From Polaribacter sp. Q13 (GTDB lineage Bacteria > Bacteroidota > Bacteroidia > Flavobacteriales > Flavobacteriaceae): a stretch of 64,000 nucleotides of DNA. Both the position numbers and the translations under genes were made by a program. Below the pieces are notes generated by a model. It was not told the origin of the DNA, did not search any database, and saw only the letters and a list, made by a program, of their open reading frames with translations. Numbering within the stretch: position 1 is the first letter of the stretch; the number at the start of each line of letters is the position of its first letter. Below are positions 43,618 to 52,723 of the stretch, in pieces. The stretch covers positions 1,446,001-1,510,000 of the forward strand of contig NZ_CP074436.1 of assembly GCF_016858305.2 (NCBI RefSeq). Reading direction: 5' to 3'.

Positions 43618-46600
43618 TTAAAATGTTACGTTTAAGCCTAAAGAAATTTCTGTTTCTAAAGGATATCCTCCAATATTATTTTTATATGAATTTCTATTCG
43701 GTTTATCATAAGGTGTCCATACCAGTAAGTTATTTCCTAATAAGGAGAAACCAACGGATTGTAAGCCTAACGAATTGGTGATTTTATCATCAAGTAAATA
43801 GCTAAATGATATATTTTGAATTTTTACACTTGTTTTATTGTATAAAAATCTTGTAGAATTTCTTACCGAACCCGTGCTAACACCCCAAATTGGTTTTGGT
43901 GCCAAAGCTAAATCCCCTTCGGCTTGCCAACGATCTAATTGATTAACCGACTGGTTTTCATCAATAATATTTAAACCATCGGAATTAACATCTCTTGCGA
44001 AAGTGCTAAAACTATAACCTCCAATAGTATATCCTGTGGTTATACTTAAATTGAATCTATTTTTAAATGAAAACATATTGGTCATACTTCCAAAAACATC
44101 TGGGTTTGATGATTTCTCTGCTACACGATTATCAACACTATACTCTTTTGTAATATTTCCTTCGGCATCATACCACATTGGGTAACCGTCTCTAGGGTCA
44201 ACGCCTGCCCATCTCACTAAAAAAAATGTATTTGTACTTTTACCGACTTGTAATCTTTGATTCCCTAAATTTTTTGGTAAATCATTATATAATGCTAATA
44301 ACTTATTTCGGTTGTGAGACGCTAATAATCGTGTTTTCCAACTAAAGTTTTTAGTTTTAATATTATCCGATTCAATCGTTACTTCAATACCCTTATTTTC
44401 AATTTCGCCAACATTTCTAACTATAGTAGTTACTCCGGTTGTTCTGGAAGCATCTAATTTGCTAATAAGATTGGTTGTTTTATTTCTGTATACTTCAGTA
44501 GAAATATCTAATCGTTTATTAAATAATGCAATTCTTACCCCTAGGTTTGCCATATATGTTGTTTCCCAACTTAAATCTGGATTAGCACCTGTTGATATTC
44601 CTGCCCCTAAAGCATCACCATATTGAAAATTATCGTTTATAGCATATACGCCTTCTGGATCTTGAGTTCCAAATCGAGAATTTCCATTTGTTCCATAACT
44701 TCCTTTAATGCTTAAAATATTTATTAAATCACTCTTGAAAAAGCTTTCTTTATGTATATTCCATGATGCTCCTGCCGATAAAAAAGTAGCACGTTGTACG
44801 TTTTTACCAAAATTAGAGTTCCCATCATTCCTTCCGTTTAATGTTAAATTATAACGACCATCATAATTATAAGCAATCTGTCCTAAAAAAGAAGCTTTAG
44901 TGGTTTCGCTTTCACTACTGGAACCATCTGAGAATGATGCATAAGTTACTAACCGAATATGATCGTTGGCAAAACCAGATCCCCAAGCACTAATGGTAGT
45001 AGATTTATTTGCTCCCAATTCTATACCTGCAACACCAGATATGTGATGCAATCCAATTTGTTTATCAAAGTTTAATCTATGAATGGTATTCCAGTTTAAA
45101 AAGTTTGCTGTTGCTGAAGTTGCATAACCATTTGCAGAACCAGATAAATCATTACCCGACCAGTTTTTCATGGAATAATAGATTTTTTCTACATAATTAT
45201 TATAGTCTAATCCAAACTGCGAACTAAAAGTGAAATCATTATTAATCCTATAATGCAACTGTACAGCCCCTTTAAATGAAAAGGCTTTTTGTCCATTATC
45301 ATTTTGTTCCCGTTCTGCAATACTATTAAAAAAACGTTTTTCTACAAACCTTGGTGATCCATCAGGATTACTTCCTTCAATAATTCTGTAATATTGTCTA
45401 AACGAGCCATCGTCGTTATAAGGTGATATTAATGGAGAAAAACTATAATAATCACTACTAGGAGAAAAAATAGTATTGGTATTATAAGACCCTACTAAGT
45501 TTAAATCCAATGTTAATTTATCAGATATATTAACACTATTATTAGAATTTATAGACATCCTTTGCTGGGAGTTTCCTTTTAAAACCATCTTATTTTCAAA
45601 ATAAGAACCAGAAATACGGTACGTAGCTTTTTCGTTACCACCTGATGCCGATAAATTTATTTGAGAAGTGGATCCCATACGGAAAAACTCATCATACCAA
45701 TCTGTATCTGTTGTAGAATAATAATTATTATCACTATCAGTGAAAGGAAAATAAGCCATATCACTATTTTCTAAATTTGAATACGCTTCTTTTGCTAATG
45801 TTGAATATTGATTAGCATTAAGCGTTTTAAATCGAGTATTGTTATTAATAAATGACACTCCAGATTTTAAAGACAAATTTAATTGCGTTTTATTGGCTTT
45901 ACCTTTTTTTGTAATAATTAAAATAACGCCATTGGCTCCATCTGCTCCATAAATAGTGGTTGCCGAAGCATCTTTTAAAACCGTCATAGACTCAATATCA
46001 TCAGGGTTTAAAAAAGATAATGGGCTAACACTTGTTTGTATGCCTAAAATTAGGTTTGTTTTGTTCCCCGTATTAATCGGAATACCATCAACAATCCATA
46101 AAGGCTCGTTGGATGCCGATAATGAAGCTTCACCACGAATAGTTGTCGAGTATCTCGGTCTAGCACTTGTAGCATCATTACTTTGTGAGTTTACTTCTAA
46201 TCCAGGAATTACACCTTCTAGTAATTTATCTACACGTTGTTGCGGTAAATTAACAATATCTTCTGCTTTTATTTGATAAGCGCTAGACACTAAGTTAGAT
46301 TTCTTTTGAGCTGTACCATAATTACTTGTTACAATAACTTCATCAAGAGATTCTATATCTTCTTTTAAAACTAAGTTTTTTACTCCAGAACTAGTAATAA
46401 CTATTTCTTGATCTAAAAACCCCATACTTAAGACTTTAATAGTACTTCCGTTTGGTATTTCACTCAGTTTATATTTTCCATCAAAATCTGTAACGGTCCA
46501 TATACTAGGATCTTTTTTCAAAACAATAGTAACTCCGCTAATTGGTGCTCCAGTTTCATCTATAATAGTTCCGGAAATACTAAATAATTCTTGGAAAAAT

Positions 46601-46986
46601 CTACTAATCATATTTTCCTTTTTTTCTACATGGTATAAAACAACTTGTTTATTAATAATTTTATACTTTATATTAGTATCCGTTAGTATAGATTCACATA
46701 AGTCTGTAATCGTTTTATCTACAACATTTAAACTTACTTTTTTATTTAATTCATCTTTTTTTAAACCAGATTGAATGAAAACAAAACTTGATTTACTTTC
46801 TATCTCCTTAATTATTTTTTTAATAGAAATGTTTTTTAGATTTAAAGTTAATTTTTCTACTTGAAAATTTTCTGTAGCGGCATATGAACTAGCTAGGTTT
46901 ATAAATATTAGAAAAGGTAGCAGGTATAGCAGCTTTTTATTTACTAATACTATATTGTTATGCTTGATTAAAAGAGTTTTTTTCAT
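43618..46986 (-). CDS. SusC/RagA TonB-dependent outer-membrane receptor with STN domain
   Basis: A 1122-residue receptor. A signal peptide (about residues 15-36) is followed by the secretin/TonB short N-terminal (STN) domain, about residues 45-115, needed for signalling to an anti-sigma factor. The carboxypeptidase-like domain (SISGTIIDETGAPISGVTI, near 135) comes next, then a plug with VDKLLEGVIPGLEV and the SusC signature LWIVDGIPI near residue 300. A long beta-barrel ends with a C-terminal aromatic (LNVTF). The STN domain matches the FecR and ECF sigma genes upstream. Confidence 0.95.
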   Translation of the reverse strand: MKKTLLIKHNNIVLVNKKLLYLLPFLIFINLASSYAATENFQVEKLTLNLKNISIKKIIKEIESKSSFVFIQSGLKKDELNKKVSLNVVDKTITDLCESILTDTNIKYKIINKQVVLYHVEKKENMISRFFQELFSISGTIIDETGAPISGVTIVLKKDPSIWTVTDFDGKYKLSEIPNGSTIKVLSMGFLDQEIVITSSGVKNLVLKEDIESLDEVIVTSNYGTAQKKSNLVSSAYQIKAEDIVNLPQQRVDKLLEGVIPGLEVNSQSNDATSARPRYSTTIRGEASLSASNEPLWIVDGIPINTGNKTNLILGIQTSVSPLSFLNPDDIESMTVLKDASATTIYGADGANGVILIITKKGKANKTQLNLSLKSGVSFINNNTRFKTLNANQYSTLAKEAYSNLENSDMAYFPFTDSDNNYYSTTDTDWYDEFFRMGSTSQINLSASGGNEKATYRISGSYFENKMVLKGNSQQRMSINSNNSVNISDKLTLDLNLVGSYNTNTIFSPSSDYYSFSPLISPYNDDGSFRQYYRIIEGSNPDGSPRFVEKRFFNSIAEREQNDNGQKAFSFKGAVQLHYRINNDFTFSSQFGLDYNNYVEKIYYSMKNWSGNDLSGSANGYATSATANFLNWNTIHRLNFDKQIGLHHISGVAGIELGANKSTTISAWGSGFANDHIRLVTYASFSDGSSSESETTKASFLGQIAYNYDGRYNLTLNGRNDGNSNFGKNVQRATFLSAGASWNIHKESFFKSDLINILSIKGSYGTNGNSRFGTQDPEGVYAINDNFQYGDALGAGISTGANPDLSWETTYMANLGVRIALFNKRLDISTEVYRNKTTNLISKLDASRTTGVTTIVRNVGEIENKGIEVTIESDNIKTKNFSWKTRLLASHNRNKLLALYNDLPKNLGNQRLQVGKSTNTFFLVRWAGVDPRDGYPMWYDAEGNITKEYSVDNRVAEKSSNPDVFGSMTNMFSFKNRFNLSITTGYTIGGYSFSTFARDVNSDGLNIIDENQSVNQLDRWQAEGDLALAPKPIWGVSTGSVRNSTRFLYNKTSVKIQNISFSYLLDDKITNSLGLQSVGFSLLGNNLLVWTPYDKPNRNSYKNNIGGYPLETEISLGLNVTF

Positions 46987-47022
46987 TCTAAAATATTTCT
47001 TATTAAACTTAAATATGATTTA

Positions 47023-48141
47023 TTAAATGTTATTCTGTATTTTAAAAGAACTGTTAGACAATGTTGATAGTGTTTCTAATACATCTTCTAAATTAGATGA
47101 TAAATAGATTTTACCTGTACATTTCTTATTGATTAGCTCTTTTTTTGTGTCTGAAAAAGTTACATTGTAGTACCTAGATAATTCTATTAAAATTTCTTCT
47201 AATGGTTTGTCATCAAATATTAAAAACCCATTTTTCCAAGAGGTATAAATTTCTGTATCTACATTTGTCTTAATTAGTTTTGATGCTGTTATATCTAATG
47301 ATTCACTAGGAAGCATTTTTGCTTTCATATTGTCTATTGTAGAAACACCAACAGATCCTTCTACTAAAACAACTCTTTGTTCCTCATTATCTTTATATGC
47401 TTTAACATCGAAAGTAGTTCCGTAAACATTTACATCAAAGTTTGATGTTTTAACATTAAAAGGTTTTAGCTTATTCTTTGCTACTTCAATATAAATTTCA
47501 CCCTCTAAATAAATCTCTCTTTTATTTTTATTGAATTTTGAAGGAAATTTCACCGTAGAACCAGAGTTAACCCATAATTTAGAACCATCAGCTAAAACTA
47601 ATTCAGTTCTTTTTCCAAAAGGAACTTTTAAAATATTATAGGTAGTAGAATCACTTCCTTTTAAGCTCTTTCCCTCAGCATTAATTGTTCCTTCTTTACT
47701 TACCGTTAATGTTTTTTTATTTGAAAGCGTGAATGTTTTTCCGCTGGCTATTAACTCTATTTCTGTTTTTGCTAAGGATTTTTCTACAAGAATTTTAGGA
47801 ACTTCTAAATCTGTGGGTGTTGTGTTGTAAACTTTTATTAAAATCAAGATTAAAGCACATGCAGCTATTGCTGAGTAAAAATTACGTTTTCTATTTATTT
47901 TGATTATTTTACTTTTTTGAGTAGCTTCAAAAATACGTTTATGCAATGCTTCTTTATCACTCTTTTGTAAATACGAAGGATTCAGTTTTATTTTTTTAAA
48001 TGCTTGTTCAGCATTTTGAAAATGAATTTTGTCTTCTGGGTGTTTACTCAAGTGTAAATCCCAATGTTTTATAGACTCAGTATCTTTAAAAAGCATAAAG
48101 AGTATAAATTTTTCATTTTCTAAAAAATCTTTTACAGTCAT
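47023..48141 (-). CDS. FecR family anti-sigma factor
   Basis: A 372-residue inner-membrane protein. Cytoplasmic N-terminus with DUF4880-type helices, one transmembrane helix (about residues 88-104, FYSAIAACALILILIKVY), then a periplasmic FecR domain (PFGKRTELVLADGSKLWVNS, EIYLEGEIYIEVAKN, FNVKTSNFDVNVYGT) and a C-terminal DUF4974 region (FDDKPLEEILIELSRYYNV). It would sequester the ECF sigma factor until the SusC STN domain signals. Confidence 0.94.
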   Translation of the reverse strand: MTVKDFLENEKFILFMLFKDTESIKHWDLHLSKHPEDKIHFQNAEQAFKKIKLNPSYLQKSDKEALHKRIFEATQKSKIIKINRKRNFYSAIAACALILILIKVYNTTPTDLEVPKILVEKSLAKTEIELIASGKTFTLSNKKTLTVSKEGTINAEGKSLKGSDSTTYNILKVPFGKRTELVLADGSKLWVNSGSTVKFPSKFNKNKREIYLEGEIYIEVAKNKLKPFNVKTSNFDVNVYGTTFDVKAYKDNEEQRVVLVEGSVGVSTIDNMKAKMLPSESLDITASKLIKTNVDTEIYTSWKNGFLIFDDKPLEEILIELSRYYNVTFSDTKKELINKKCTGKIYLSSNLEDVLETLSTLSNSSFKIQNNI

Positions 48142-48288
48142 TTAATTTTAATAATTTATTTATGTCTTTATTCTTTTAAGTAAAGACTACATATACTACA
48201 CGGATGTGATGTTATTTCATCACCTACTTAAATGTTAATATTATGTTAAAGGTAGTGTTCTTGAAAAAAGGTTTGAAAAAAAATAATA

Positions 48289-48834
48289 TTAATTATCTTG
48301 TAATTTAGAGGAAGTGTAGTTTAAAAAAAGATAAAAATTACCTGCATCGTTTTTTCGTAATTCCTTTAATGCTTTTAATATGAGGTTTCTGCAAGCAGGA
48401 ATAGTAATTCCAAGAATCTCTGAAATTTGCTTGTAACTATAATTTTGAGTGTATCTGAAATATATAATTTCTCGCTGTCTAGATGTTAGTTTTTCTAGAA
48501 CCTTTTCAATTTTATTTTTTAAATATTTTTTAGATTCTTTCTCTAATATTAAATCTTCTACATTTATATCTAACCTAAAGTTTAGGTCCTCTGCCTCATT
48601 TTCGTAGGCTAAAAACTTATTTGATCTTCTGTATTCATTAAAAAGTTCATTTCTCAAACTTTTTAGTAAATAAGCTTTGGTGTTTGTGGTGTAATTTAAT
48701 TTTTTATTAAGCAGGATTTTTTGAAAAATATTATGAATGGCATCCATAACTAAACCACCATCAAATCCAAGATGTATTCCATATGAGTATAAATCATCTA
48801 CATGTAATTTATATATAGTCTCTATGTTATCCAT
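48289..48834 (-). CDS. ECF-type RNA polymerase sigma factor
   Basis: A 181-residue sigma-70 family factor with region 2 (DDLYSYGIHLGF, YLLKSLRNELFNEYRRS) and region 4 HTH (LTSRQREIIYFRYTQNYSYKQISEILGITIPACRNLI). FecI-like, located directly upstream of its FecR partner and of the SusC gene, so it most likely transcribes the SusCD operon when released. Confidence 0.93.
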   Translation of the reverse strand: MDNIETIYKLHVDDLYSYGIHLGFDGGLVMDAIHNIFQKILLNKKLNYTTNTKAYLLKSLRNELFNEYRRSNKFLAYENEAEDLNFRLDINVEDLILEKESKKYLKNKIEKVLEKLTSRQREIIYFRYTQNYSYKQISEILGITIPACRNLILKALKELRKNDAGNFYLFLNYTSSKLQDN

Positions 48835-49231
48835 AAATTAAAAACTTATCATTTTTTGTTTTCACTAGAAAATCAACATTTCTTTACGATTAAACAACCA
48901 TTATTAAAGTTGTTGTGCTTTTTTCTAAAAAAAAATAAATATAGGTAGTATATTATAAATTTCAATAAGTTTACTTGTAAATATTGAAGAGTATCGTCTA
49001 TTATTTTCTAATAACTAAAAAATGGAATAAAGAAGAGAGAACCTAGGCTGTTATATTAAATGTTTACAGAGGTATTAAAATAAGGTATATTTTTTTTTAG
49101 AAGAAAATTGAGACAAAGACAAACTGATTCAAATTCTTATTACACCAATTAATAATTTTTAAGATGATATGTATTGTTTTGGGGTAAAGAATAAAAAAAA
49201 TCAATTTGTTGTACCTATGTTGTACCTAAAC
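48835..49231. other. Intergenic region upstream of the sigma gene
   Basis: No gene found in about 400 bp. Near its right edge two direct repeats GTTGTACCTA lie 11 bp apart (49208-49217 and 49219-49228), just outside the right att fragment; see findings. Confidence 0.5.
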
Positions 49232-49261
49232 AAAAAAAGTCAAGATATAAATCTTGACTTT
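49232..49261 (-). terminator. Rho-independent terminator downstream of the tRNA fragment
   Basis: The stem AAAGTCAAGAT/ATCTTGACTTT has an ATAA loop. On the minus strand it is followed by seven T residues. It is placed as the natural terminator of the tRNA-Met gene to which the 49273-49318 fragment once belonged. Confidence 0.8.
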
Positions 49262-49272
49262 CCTTACTATAC

Positions 49273-49318
49273 TTGTAGCGAGAACGGGATTTGAACCCGT
49301 GACCTCAGGGTTATGAAT
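49273..49318 (-). repeat. Attachment-site core: tRNA-Met 3' fragment (right copy, inverted)
   Basis: Exact reverse complement of 7379-7424 (46 bp). The tRNA 5' half is missing, so this is an att remnant and not a gene. It ends on the tRNA side at ATTCAT, with unrelated DNA (AAA) in place of GGATTC upstream. Confidence 0.85.
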
Positions 49319-49368
49319 TTTACAAAATCCCCGATTTTTTACGCTATTATACCTTATTTTAACTAAAT

Positions 49369-49387
49369 CGTGTACCGAAACGTGTAC
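49369..49387 (-). repeat. Paired heptamers, candidate integrase arm sites (right)
   Basis: CGTGTAC at 49369-49375 and 49381-49387, reverse complements of the GTACACG pair at 7504-7522 and with the same 12-bp period. Confidence 0.5.
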
Positions 49388-49538
49388 TCTGATTTATAAT
49401 AAATTTATGTTCAAATATAAGAATAATTATGATACAAAAAAGAAAGCGACAACCGAAGTTGCCGCTTTAAATGTTTTCAAAATGTTTTACTTAATAGTTT
49501 TTTCTTATTTTTTTAAAAATATTAAAAACTATAAAATT

Positions 49539-49838
49539 ATGATTACAAAAACAGTTCAAATTACAGAAGTAACTATTGAAGAATTATCAGATAAGATTGC
49601 AGATAAGCTTTTATTAAAAATAGAAGTGTATTTAAAAGATTTATCAAAGTCAAGAAATGTTCAATTATTAAAGAGGAAAGAAGTCGCTGATTTATTAAGG
49701 GTAAGTTTGGTTACTATCGATGCGTGGTCTAGAATTGGTTTAATAAATCCTATTAGAATGGGAAATAAAAAATTCTTTAAGAAACAGGATATTCTAGATG
49801 TATTAGAACAACAGACAATAAATAAAAAACAGTATTAA
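49539..49838 (+). CDS. Excisionase-like HTH protein
   Basis: A 99-residue DNA-binding protein. Start at ATG 49539 (MITKTVQITEV); the frame is open upstream, but that part is unlike the family. The HTH_17/MerR-like motif LLKRKEVADLLRVSLVTIDAWSRIGLINPIRMGNKKFF fills residues 50-85. Such proteins act as recombination directionality factors or regulators in Bacteroidota islands. Its place about 220 bp from the att fragment favours an excisionase role. Confidence 0.78.
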   Translation: MITKTVQITEVTIEELSDKIADKLLLKIEVYLKDLSKSRNVQLLKRKEVADLLRVSLVTIDAWSRIGLINPIRMGNKKFFKKQDILDVLEQQTINKKQY

Positions 49839-50047
49839 ATTTGTTTTTTTATGAGGTATTAATAGTTAGGCGTTTGTGTGTTTTAGACTAGAAATAAGAT
49901 AAAAAATATAATAACCTACTGAAAAAATAACTAATGTATTACAACTTGTAATATACTTTAAAACAGTGCTAAAAGTAAATGTGGTAATCCGTAATGTAAA
50001 GTCAATATATATATCTATTTTTATAGTTCATTATTATGAAAAATTAA

Positions 50048-52723
50048 ATGAACGCATCTCAAATAGAAAAGAAACTTCAAAAGCTTATAGCGAATTTTAA
50101 TAAGCAAACATTTATTTACGATTTATTATTAGTTTACAATTTACCTAAAGCAACAATTACAAGACTTAAAAAAGGAATAGCCAATTTATCTAAAAAAGAT
50201 GGCGAAGTATCTTTAAAGAAAAAGTTGTTTTTTAAAGAAGAATTAAAAGAGGATTTACATTTAGCAATTACTCAAATAGTTAAAGAAATAAAACACCAAC
50301 AAAGGTTTGTAATTGTTACAGATAATAAAACATTTTTAGCTATCGATACCAAAACAGGAGGAAGCTTAGATATACCTTTAAAGGACTTACCAAAGAATTA
50401 CGATTTCTTTTTGCCTTGGGCAGGAATGGAAAAAGCACAACACCAAGAAGAAAACCTAGCAGATGTTAAAGCAGCCGTTAAAATGGCGCGCTTGTTCGAT
50501 GAAATTAAAAAAGACAATCCAGACAATTCGCCAGCATTTATACACGAGTTAAATGTATTCTTATCACGTTTATTGTTTTGCTTTTTTGCAGAAGATACCA
50601 ATATTTTTACAGACAGTCAGTTTACAAATTCTATAGAATCACATACGCAAACAGATGGTAGCGATTTAGATAGCTTCTTAGAAAATCTTTTTAAAGTACT
50701 AGACATCCCCAATCATCAAAGAGAAAATTTACCCACATTTTTAAATGCGTTTCCGTATGTAAATGGTAGCTTATTTAGCACTAAAATAAAGGTACCTACC
50801 TTTTCTAATAAATCTCGAAAAGTATTAATAGAAAGCGGAAGACAAGATTGGTCTAACATAAATCCAGATATTTTTGGGTCTATGTTTCAGGCGGTAATTT
50901 CTGTAGACCAACGTGGTAGTTTGGGGCAACATTATACGTCTGTACCTAATATTATGAAGGTGATAGAACCTTTATTTTTAAACGATTTAAAAGAAGCGTT
51001 TGACGATGCAAAAGGAAATTCTAAAAAACTAAACGAACTTTTATTTCGATTAAAAAACATAAAAATATTTGATCCTGCCTGTGGGTCTGGTAACTTTTTA
51101 ATTATTGCTTACAAAGAACTACGGACTTTAGAAATGCAAGTTTTTAAAGAATTAGGCACTATGGCATTATCAGAAATTTCCTTATCTCAGTTTTACGGAA
51201 TTGAGTTAGACGATTTTGCTCACGAAATTGCCATTCTAGCTTTGTGGTTGGTAGAACACCAAATGAATGTTGCCTTTTTTAAAGAATTCGGACGAACAAA
51301 CCCTGCGTTACCATTAACCCAAGCAGGAAATATTGTACAAGGAAATGCAACTCGTTTAGATTGGGAAATAGTGTGTCCTAAAAATGAAAATGATGAAATT
51401 TATATTTTAGGAAATCCGCCTTATTTGGGTTCGAGTATGCAGAATGCAGAACAAAAATCGGATATGAAGTTTGTGTTTAAAGACTCAAATAACTATAAAA
51501 AACAAGACTATATTTCATGTTGGTTTTTTAAAGCAGCAGCTTATGTGAATAATAAAGAAAAGTTTGCTTTTGTTTCTACAAATTCAGTATGTCAAGGTAC
51601 ACAGGTAGAGATGACTTGGCCTCTAATTTTTAATTTGGGCTTGGAAATATTTTTTGTTCATAAAGATTTTAAATGGTCAAATAGTGCAAAAAGTAATGCT
51701 GGTGTTATTTGTTCAATTATAGGTTTACGTCGAATAAATAATAAGCCTAAATTTATTTATACAGATGGAGTGAAAACTTTAGTGAAAAATATAAATGCTT
51801 ATTTAGCGAATGGTACTAATACTATAGTAAATAAAAGAACCAAGCCGCTTTCTAGTATATCAAAAATGACTTCTGGAAATAAGCCACTTGATGGAGGTAA
51901 TTTAATTTTAGATGAAAATGAGGTAAAAACCTTGTTAACAGAATCACCAGAAAGCAAAATCCTTATAAGGAAATTTATTGGGTCAAGTGAATATATCAGA
52001 GGTAAGGAACGGTGGTGTCTTTGGATATCTGATGAACAATTATCTCTAGCAAATAGTATTCCTTTAATTAAGGAACGTCTTGATAAAGTTAAAATTTGTC
52101 GATTAAATGGAGGAAACAATGCAAAAAATAAAGCAAATGTGCCTCATAGATTTGAGTTTACAAATGAACCTTTAATTTCTCAGATTTTAGTTCCACGAGT
52201 TTCTTCCATTCGAAGACCATATATTCCTATGGGGTTTATTGATAATGATATTGTTATTGCCGATTCTGCTCAAGTTATTTATGATTCTGATGCATCTGTT
52301 TTTAGTTTAATAAATTCACGACTTCACATGGTTTGGGTAAGAATAACTGCTGGTCGTTTGAAATCGGACTATAGATATTCATCTTTTTTCTCTTATCATA
52401 CTTTTCCTATTCCAGCTATTTCAAAACAACGCAAAGAAGAACTCACCCAATGTACGTTGGCTATTTTAGATGAACGTTCTAAACATTCAGAAAAAACATT
52501 GGCACAATTATACGATCCAGATAAAATGCCAGCGGGCTTAAAAGAAGCGCATCGTTTAAATGATTTGGCTGTAGAGCGTTGTTATAGAAGCACACCTTTT
52601 ACGAGTGATGAAGAACGTTTAGAATACTTGTTTAAGCTCTATGAAAAAATGATTCAAGAGGAGAAGGAGAAAGAAACCCTTTTTGCCAAAGAGAAAAAAA
52701 CACGTAAAACCAAAAATGCCTAA
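50048..52723 (+). CDS. DNA adenine methyltransferase, class I SAM-dependent, MmeI-like
   Basis: An 891-residue N6-adenine or related DNA methyltransferase. The N-terminus (FIYDLLLVYNLPKATITRLKKG, then PKNYDFFLPWAGMEKAQ) is family-typical. Next is a helicase-spacer-like region with LLFCFFAEDTNIF. SAM motif I is FDPACGSGNFL near residue 345, and the catalytic motif IV is LGNPPYLG near 455. A target-recognition region fills about 600-800, and the C-terminus has LYDPDKMPAGLKEAHRLND. No PD-(D/E)XK nuclease is seen at the N-terminus, so cleavage would need a partner. Followed directly by RhuM. Confidence 0.88.
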   Translation: MNASQIEKKLQKLIANFNKQTFIYDLLLVYNLPKATITRLKKGIANLSKKDGEVSLKKKLFFKEELKEDLHLAITQIVKEIKHQQRFVIVTDNKTFLAIDTKTGGSLDIPLKDLPKNYDFFLPWAGMEKAQHQEENLADVKAAVKMARLFDEIKKDNPDNSPAFIHELNVFLSRLLFCFFAEDTNIFTDSQFTNSIESHTQTDGSDLDSFLENLFKVLDIPNHQRENLPTFLNAFPYVNGSLFSTKIKVPTFSNKSRKVLIESGRQDWSNINPDIFGSMFQAVISVDQRGSLGQHYTSVPNIMKVIEPLFLNDLKEAFDDAKGNSKKLNELLFRLKNIKIFDPACGSGNFLIIAYKELRTLEMQVFKELGTMALSEISLSQFYGIELDDFAHEIAILALWLVEHQMNVAFFKEFGRTNPALPLTQAGNIVQGNATRLDWEIVCPKNENDEIYILGNPPYLGSSMQNAEQKSDMKFVFKDSNNYKKQDYISCWFFKAAAYVNNKEKFAFVSTNSVCQGTQVEMTWPLIFNLGLEIFFVHKDFKWSNSAKSNAGVICSIIGLRRINNKPKFIYTDGVKTLVKNINAYLANGTNTIVNKRTKPLSSISKMTSGNKPLDGGNLILDENEVKTLLTESPESKILIRKFIGSSEYIRGKERWCLWISDEQLSLANSIPLIKERLDKVKICRLNGGNNAKNKANVPHRFEFTNEPLISQILVPRVSSIRRPYIPMGFIDNDIVIADSAQVIYDSDASVFSLINSRLHMVWVRITAGRLKSDYRYSSFFSYHTFPIPAISKQRKEELTQCTLAILDERSKHSEKTLAQLYDPDKMPAGLKEAHRLNDLAVERCYRSTPFTSDEERLEYLFKLYEKMIQEEKEKETLFAKEKKTRKTKNA

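Noticed and set aside
49273..49318. A second tRNA-Met gene
   Set aside because: Only the 3' part from the anticodon loop is present; the acceptor 5' strand and D-arm are missing.
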